Part shown: positions 57,302 to 64,000 of the stretch, in pieces
Layout: each line of letters begins with the position of its first letter
How positions within the stretch are numbered: position 1 is the first letter of the stretch
From: Neopestalotiopsis rosae
Taxonomy: Eukaryota; Ascomycota; Sordariomycetes; Amphisphaeriales; Sporocadaceae
Direction of reading: 5' to 3'
Length of the DNA: 64,000 bases
Assembly: GCA_023078685.1 (NCBI GenBank)
Contig: JALGAS010000007.1
Location: forward strand, 558,001-622,000
The notes under the pieces: generated by a model
What the model saw: the letters and a program-made list of their open reading frames with translations, nothing else
The model's database searches: none
What the model was told of the DNA's origin: nothing
Position numbers and translations under genes: made by a program

Positions 57302-59818
57302 TCAGCTCGATCCCAACATGTCATGCATTCCATAATCATCAATGCCTTCCAAAACGCCGTCGGATATGTTGTTCCACTCATTAATGTCATGGCTTCCCAA
57401 TGAGCCCAGTGGACTCCACATTGCTTCCATGGCCCCCCAATTATTTTCAGACTCAACCAGGCCTAGGAAATTGTTCGGATCAGACAGCTCATCGAGTGTA
57501 GTTAGTACTGTGGGGAATGATGCCGTGGTTGCTGCCAGTGTCGGCGCCATCGTCATCGGCCCATAGGCGGCGTGAGCCTCATGCCTGCTGTTACTTGATG
57601 AAGGTTGTGATTCCATTGGTGCCATCGGTACCGTCGGTGCCATTGGTGCATTAAGGTCCACTGGGGATCTTGTTGTTGGTCGAGTAGAGCCCAACCATGT
57701 CAACGAGGACAAATCTTCTGTTGTATAGAAGCCACTCAGGAGTAGCTTGATATCTGCTGCCAGCGCACGAGCAATTATGGCCGTGTTCTGGGCTTCAAGT
57801 ACCGTACCAACATACATGTCGATTACGGCAACGGCCATATCCACAGTCTTGGAGATGACTGCTCTGTGACTGCTAAGTGGGAACGTATATGCATGGCCGA
57901 TCATGAAGAAGAAGGCGGCTTTTTGCCAGCGAAAGACGAAACGAACGCCGTTCAAGGCTTCGGACGTTGTAACGGCCTGATGTATCATGTTGGTCATTGC
58001 TATAGCGTGGCTGAGACCAGTGTCGGCCTTGCCGTCGGACAGAGGCGTTGAAGTGTCCATCGGTGACACGAAGCAAATGAAGGGTTGATACAATGTCATG
58101 CATTGTAAATGATATTGTAGCTCAAGGAGCAGTCGCTGACGCTGACAATGGATCAGGATATTTGGATTTGGGTCCAAGTCAAGAACGAAGGGCCTTGTCG
58201 AGAACTGTTCGCCTTCTTTTCGTGGTACATAATAGCCCCGGGGAACAGCCCTTGCCCACGCATCGAGCTCTTTCATAGGCTCTGTCATGGACTTGGCGCA
58301 CTTTTCTCTAGCCTCGCCCTTGTTCACAAAGATATCATAGCCGTCCTCACCAACGACACGATCATAGATCTCATAGAAACTCGATCGTATGCTTCGAGTG
58401 ATTTGGAGAAGGCGCAATGTGTACGTCTGAAATCCAAGCCATGACGGACAAGCATCATCGTGCCGATAATGGGGAGCAAGCCACTCTCCGACCTCGTCCG
58501 AATCGGTTGGCGGGCGGCAGTTGGACCCATTGAAACCAATCATGGCTGGCCGACCGATTTCAGTTGATAGCATGACATCCAGTGAATATAGGCTCCACCA
58601 AGTACGTCGTGCGATCTCCTTTTCCGGCTCAGAATCAGTCGATGGCGGTTCATTTTGTAGCCCCAGAAGTTCAGCCAGCGAGATGGCTTTACCTAGGGTC
58701 ATTTGCGCCCAATTCACAAGGCCAGCCTCGTAGAGATATACAATACTGAAGATATAGCATTGTAAAGTGGTGATGGATGGAGTTTCAGTTGTCCAGTCCA
58801 AGGCCTCCTGACAGCGGCGGTAGTATTGGAACCCAGCGATAGAGGCACCGCCGTTTGTGGACGAAACGCTGCCGCGCGACGATCCAGGATTCGTACGATT
58901 AAAATCAAAATTCATCAGTTGCATGCACAAGGCTAGGATAATATCTGCCAGTGGCGACGCCTTTCGTGGTTCATTCGGGCCGCTCTCGGCCACGAGTGCT
59001 TGATACTCTCGTCTGAACTGCAATTCGCTGAGGATGGGAAATCTGAAAAAATGAGTCTGCCAAAACAGAGCCAATGAGTGCACTTCTTGTTGTGGTGGCA
59101 GATAGCTAGCGTGTGCAGAGTCGGCAGGCGACCAAGATGGAAGATTTGGACTCCCGGCAAGATTGACAAGGTCCAGCTCCAGTTGAGGTCGTGTGGCCTT
59201 GAGGAATTGACTAAGACGCGTGAGGAAGAAGGGTAGCGAGACGATGCCATGGATGATTGACCCTATGCGAACGCCATTGCGCGAAGCCGACTGGCGGTCC
59301 GCATATGATTCGGCGAGCGTTGATCTTCGCGATGTTACCGAGGACGAGGACGGGCTCGAGCTCTTGGACACATGGTTTGGTCCATTGTTGTTGTTGTTGA
59401 GTTCCATCTCGCGCATCTTGGCACGAAGGGTCTCGATTTCTCTTTATAAGGAATATTCTATCAGCTGGTCTACTAGATCATAATGGGGAGAGGTTTTGAT
59501 ACATCATTTAGCAAGGAAGAAGGGAGGGGTATCATCATACTTGACTGCTGCCGCGATGCTACGAAACTGATTCTTGCCGCTCATCCTACACTCGCGGCCG
59601 CTTTGCACACAGTGGAAACAAGGACGATCGTTGTCGCATTTGATCCTCATCAACTTACACCAGTCGCAGGCGCGGCGAACCTGGTTTCGCTTGACCTGAC
59701 GGTCTTGACCAGGCGGAGCACCGCCATCATCAGCAATAGCAGGAGCTGCAGCCGTAGTAGTAGTGCTAGCTTTGCTGCGTGCTGCGGTCTCGTCGTCGAG
59801 GTTCAGCGTCATGAACAT
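57302..59818 (-). CDS. Zn2Cys6 transcription factor (2 exons, 805 aa)
   Basis: Fungal binuclear zinc-cluster regulator. Exons are 59818-59541 and 59441-57302. The DNA-binding cluster at residues 51-77 has spacing C-x2-C-x6-C-x5-C-x2-C-x6-C (ACDWCKLMRIKC onward). The splice joins into VKEIETLRAKMREMEL, a short coiled coil of the kind that dimerises these factors. The middle homology region follows (SLALFWQTHFFRFPILSELQ, RRCQEALDWTTE, ARRTWWSLYSLDVMLSTEIGRP). The C-terminal part is Ser/Pro/Met-rich with an acidic end. The start is the first ATG of the frame (MFMTLNLDDE); the next Met, two codons on, also fits. The intron acceptor is AAG (or GAG), which leaves one residue uncertain. Target genes unknown; its neighbour is the ABC transporter. 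Confidence 0.9.
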
Positions 59819-62382
59819 GCTTTCCACCGGCTTGGACGCTACACATGGACACGTCACACGTGATTCTTTCGGATAGTCGTGTGAATAATCGACTCTATTG
59901 AACAGTCTGAGATAAGGGCAGAGAGAGCTGTACGAGGGTTTGTGAAGCGGTGGCTCGATGGCATCCGGCTGTTGTTAAGGTATTCGAGGTCTGTTTTGAC
60001 CGTCATTGCATGAGCCTACAAAACGGGCAAGCAACACCAGACCGCGACGACGTCTTACATTACCCCACCGTGTTTATGACTAATTTATACAGTGAGAGAG
60101 CCAGCTTGCAAGCATTTGAGCCAGCACTTGGCAAACCTGCCGCGGCCGATGCCCGCATAGATTTAAAGTTTCAACTATCGGGTTCCATCACCTTCAACAT
60201 GGGTCGTTTATGGAATCAGACTGCAGACTTGCCTCCTACCTCTGCAATGACATTGATGCTGCCTGTCTTGTAGTCCGTTTTGCCAGGAAAAACACTTCAT
60301 TTGCAGTACAAGCTGGGAAGCTGCATTTGCGGACAGAAGGGCCGGCCGCGAGTCAGCTTCGTGCTTATTACAGAACCGGCTGTCGGGAAGGTCCAAAAGG
60401 GTTGGCTCGCTAAATGTAGTCAGATTCGAGGCCATCCCCAGAAAGCTGTGCTGGTGTAACAACCGCCAGACCCATCTTCACAGGCCCCTGCAGAACTAAA
60501 CCTTAGGAAGCAGGCTTCCAGGATATACGGAAATACATATAGCCCTTGTTACGAAGTACTTTACTGCACTTTGCTAGGTCTAGGTCTACCTGAATCCTCC
60601 TCAATAGCGGAGAGTTACTGCCCGGGCAGAAGGCCGTACAAGAGATGCTCAGGATTATACTTGTTTCGGAATTGTTCAGTGCCGGCCCCGTCAAAGGCCC
60701 TCTCCCAATTTGGCTGGTCTACGCCGGCCTAGTCAACACGTCAGGATCAATGCTTTGTCTACGAACATGTGTTGATCATCTCATATTCGCCATGAATGAG
60801 CAAAACCACACCGTCCGGTGGGCAAGCGGTTAAGATATGTTTTTGAGTTGCTCAATAGAACACGATAGGTAATGTCTCTCCACAGTCCATTTTGTGTAAC
60901 TACCGATGGATCTCTTAGACGCTGCCCCCCACGATATATGCACCAGGTTAAGGGTAGCTGAGTATTATTCATCAGTGACTTTGGTTCGCGTCATTTGGCT
61001 TACATACATCGGCCATAAGCTCGGCTCGAACTCAGCATATGCAGCTTACTTGCCCACAACCCAGCCATAAGGCAATACACGCTGCAACCAATCATTAACG
61101 AGGATAATATGACCTCTGAATAGCTTAGAAAGGAGCGGCGACAGCGAAAGACCCCGAATTCCCGAATTTTCCTATACTGTGGCATCACAAGCAGCTATTT
61201 TAGGAAAAACGACTTACACGGTGCTGATAAGCTCTTGCCACTCATTTCGAAGCTCTAGACCAACGGGGCTTATACTTCAATCTCAAAGTACACCGAAATT
61301 TTATATAATATCAACAGATAAAATATGCCTTTTGATCTAATCAATTCACCGAATCAGGTCTCGGAGAATACACGGATCCCTCCCCGGGGGCCACCACTGC
61401 AGGGTCTTTAAGCTCCATCTTGACATTTTGAGCCTCGGAAGAGGGCCGCGGAATAGTCCGCTACGTCCCTCGCTCTTCCGGAGTTACGCGGGCTAAGATG
61501 ATAAGACAGTAAGGCGGGAGTGTATATGCAGGTCACAGTTTGTAGGATTCTATCTAAGCGCAATCCGGCCTGTTGCCTCGGGCCTGATCCGCGACTTGTT
61601 CGCTTCATCAGGATCTTTACGGCAAATGCAACGAATAATCTCCACCGGTGAACCCAAGCCCTGGTACACCAAAAAGGGACAATAGATGAGACACTGGCAT
61701 GAAGTGGCAGTTCAATTATGGTGAAGCTGACAGCGCCCACTGTTGTTTGCCACAGAATCAACTCGAACAACCTCGGGATTTTTATCCGTTTCGAAGTCTA
61801 CAGACCATCTCGACACGGCAGGAAACCCCGAGCTTCATTTCTCGGCCGTCATAATCTCACTTCCTTCCCAGTGAGATTGCGAAGAATGTCTACTAGATGT
61901 CGTTCGACCACAGCTGGTGAGGGTTAGCCATGTTCAACACCGCCACTGCTCTTACATACCATTGCCGGTATGAACAGCCACTACAGAGGAAATGGCAAAC
62001 ATGAAGACGACTCAGGACCATCAGTACGGCTATCCCGAGGGCGGACGACTGAGCTGGCATACAAAATGAGGAAAAGTCATCCGGTAGTCATCTACAAAAG
62101 TATGCATATGGAAATTTAAGGTTTGGACTAGATCCGTTACGTCTTACCAATCCTGGCCGCTGAAGAGTGGTACACGGTATAAGCGAGCCCTGTTCGAGGG
62201 GTCTTTGGGGGGCCCGCAGTATTCCGCCAGGGCATGAAGCAGCTGACATTGTAGCTCTGTAGATAAGCTATACGGGTTGAATTGCGAATATGCAGGCATT
62301 TTCGGCACGGAGGTATCCAATGAGCAGAGATACAAGTGAACGAGAACGCTTTACACCCTGGCACAAGAAATGCCTCAACAGC
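59819..62382. other. 2.5-kb gene-free accessory stretch
   Basis: No gene can be supported. Frames are short on both strands. A minus-strand frame at 62335-62149 reads like protein and ends at a GTAAGA donor, but I cannot identify it. The sequence 61.26-61.33 kb is AT-rich. Gene relics are possible. Confidence 0.5.
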
Positions 62383-64000
62383 TCAAGGTCGTGGCATTGT
62401 AGCCTCTACTGCCTCTGTGTTACACGCGGAAACAGGATCTCGCTTCCTGCATAGTCTGCCCATGTCATCAACCCAGTACGCATCGCTGCCCACGGCTGTA
62501 TGGGCGTGGAATACATGGTCCGGATCGTACTTGTCCTTGACTTGCAGCAGATGGTCGTAATTTTCGCCGTAGAATGCCGTCTGCCATTCTGGTTGATTTG
62601 GATCCGCCTAGACGAGGAGCATCCCCAGGTCAGCATCAAGCCTCGGCCACCATATATCTCGCTCGACAAGACGCGGAGATCAAGTGAACGCGCGGACGAG
62701 AGAACCTACCTCATTCAAATAGGCCCCCGCGTTAGGGGCTAATCTTGCTAGGGCTGGCACGCATCTCTCGGTCATGATCCTAGCTAGCTGATGCATGGCA
62801 GACGGCCCGGCTCTTCCCGTCCAGGGCCTGGTTTAGTTGCAATGTTAGCGGCCTTCCTGACGAAATGCCTTCCATACTACGTAGTCAAAAGTAGTGTACG
62901 TACGTGGACAAGATGACACTCAAGGCTGCTTCGCGCCACGCCGGCAATACCGAATTGCTGACCTCCTTGCCTGCCGCCAAGGACACGTTGAGCGCTAATC
63001 CCACAAACACGCACCCTGCGTCTGTTATTTCCTGAATCGCTGCTGCCAACGCGTCGGCCTCGTTGTTGAGCACCGCCCGAGGCACCATCCACCCGCCGTA
63101 CTGCGCATTCTGCACCAATTGGGTGGGATTTGGTTTGATCATGGTCTCCCAGTACTCCAGCCAGTTGGCGTGTTCCGAAATGTTCAAGCTGTACGCGAGG
63201 TCTCGACTCTCCAGCAGTTGCAGCAGGGGCGCCAGCAGTTCCTCGGCATCTCCCTGAGATCCGCTTGGTAGGGTTAGGGGCGTCAACAAGAAGCTGTCGT
63301 TCGTCACTTGAGCGATACCCATCCCCCCGGCCACAGTGATGTCCGGCACGAGCCCATGATATGTACGAATGACCTCGTGAAAGTCGCCGGGCCGCCGCGG
63401 ATCCAAGTCGAAGGACAGCTGCGCCCCAGTCACGGGCATGTCTGGCAACAGCTTCACGACGACCGACGAAACAATGCCGTATGTGCCACCTCCGCCTCCG
63501 GAGAGCGCCCAGTACATATCGGGATTTTGTGATGGCGAAGCCGTGTGCACACTGCCTCTCCCGTCAACCACCTCCCACTCAAGCACTTGGTCAACAGCCA
63601 TGCCGTATATGGAACTCAGTGCCGAATGGCCACCCCCTGCGGATTTGGTCAGACATTCAGCGCCAAGACGAAGGGTAGGCGATGTAAATATATAGAAGGC
63701 CGGTCAAACAAACCTTGTAGGTAACCCCCCACAACGCCGACTGTCCCACAATCACCCCCCACAACAACAGCATTCCGTGCGCGTGCGGCAACATACGCCT
63801 CTTCCACTTGGACACCAGCCCCAAGTCGAAGCGCCGGGCCAGTGTATGCCAAACTACTATAATTCACGTCATCGATGTCTTTCATATGGTGTGTCCACAC
63901 AGACAACGCCCATTTCCCAGTAGACTTGCCCATATAGCTTGATCCAGTTAGCCCAATGGCAGCATTTGGGGGATTATAGGCAACAGGGGGGGAACCAACT
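62383..64000 (-). CDS. Berberine-bridge-type FAD oxidoreductase, 5' end outside window
   Basis: Secreted-type FAD-linked oxidoreductase (FAD_binding_4 plus BBE domain), often a tailoring oxidase in fungal metabolite clusters. Visible exons: from the right edge to 63714, then 63636-62904, 62827-62710 and 62607-62383 (stop), all in phase. Landmarks: MGKSTGKWALSVWTHHMKD, the Cys-bearing loop GGDCGTVGVVGGYLQGGGHS, VDGRGSVHTASPSQNPDMYWALSGGGGGTYGIVSS split over several conserved blocks, and the C-terminal BBE segment ENYDHLLQVKDKYDPDHVF. The usual covalent-FAD histidine motif TGHDY reads TGSSY. The segment just upstream (VGSPPVAYNPPNAAIGLTG) seems about 25-30 residues shorter than in relatives. 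The first exon continues past the edge or begins at an unseen splice site; the gene may be intact or decaying. Confidence 0.85.

Overview
This is a piece of a filamentous ascomycete (Pezizomycotina) nuclear chromosome. The evidence is gene density of about one per 3 kb, short introns (mostly 50-110 nt) with GTAAGT-like donors and CTAAC/CTGAC branch points, pyrimidine-rich promoters, and proteins whose best-remembered relatives are Sordariomycetes, probably Hypocreales. The genus is inference. No rRNA, tRNA, CRISPR array, plasmid or intact transposon was seen.

Layout. 1-5.3 kb holds no recognisable gene; it is a pyrimidine-rich stretch with a possible exon end at the left edge. 5.3-49 kb is a conserved housekeeping block: TAF1 (-), a D-serine dehydratase-like PLP enzyme (+), an unrecognised 1250-residue protein with a C-terminal membrane anchor (+), the phosphoinositide phosphatase SAC1 (-), a Rab5/Vps21 GTPase (+), MIC60 of the mitochondrial MICOS complex (+), a PIG-P subunit of GPI-anchor synthesis (-), actin-related protein ARP4 (+), a DUF423/TMEM256 membrane protein (-), a MEMO1-family protein (-), kinesin-5 (-), a PHAF1/UPF0183 protein (+), the trifunctional histidine enzyme HIS4 (-), TAF9 (+) and the lipin-type phosphatidate phosphatase PAH1 (-). 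Most pairs are divergent or convergent. The genes do not form one pathway. Three act in transcription or chromatin (TAF1, TAF9, ARP4) and several act in membrane lipid and trafficking biology (SAC1, Rab5, PAH1, PIG-P, PHAF1).

50.6-64 kb is different in character: a ten-exon PDR-type ABC transporter, a Zn2Cys6 transcription factor, a 2.5-kb gene-free stretch, and a berberine-bridge-type FAD oxidoreductase that runs off the right edge. All three are on the minus strand. A pump, a regulator and an FAD oxidase side by side look like an accessory or secondary-metabolite locus continuing to the right, but no backbone synthase lies in the window.

Exon boundaries were worked out by hand from splice signals, reading phase and family alignment from memory. 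Every multi-exon model given here keeps an open frame from start to stop, except the oxidoreductase, which is cut by the window. The observations most worth a second look are a TACCTA/GTAGGTA element upstream of most genes, three introns that end in AAG, the altered flavin-attachment motif in the FAD oxidase, and the accessory gene set at the right end.
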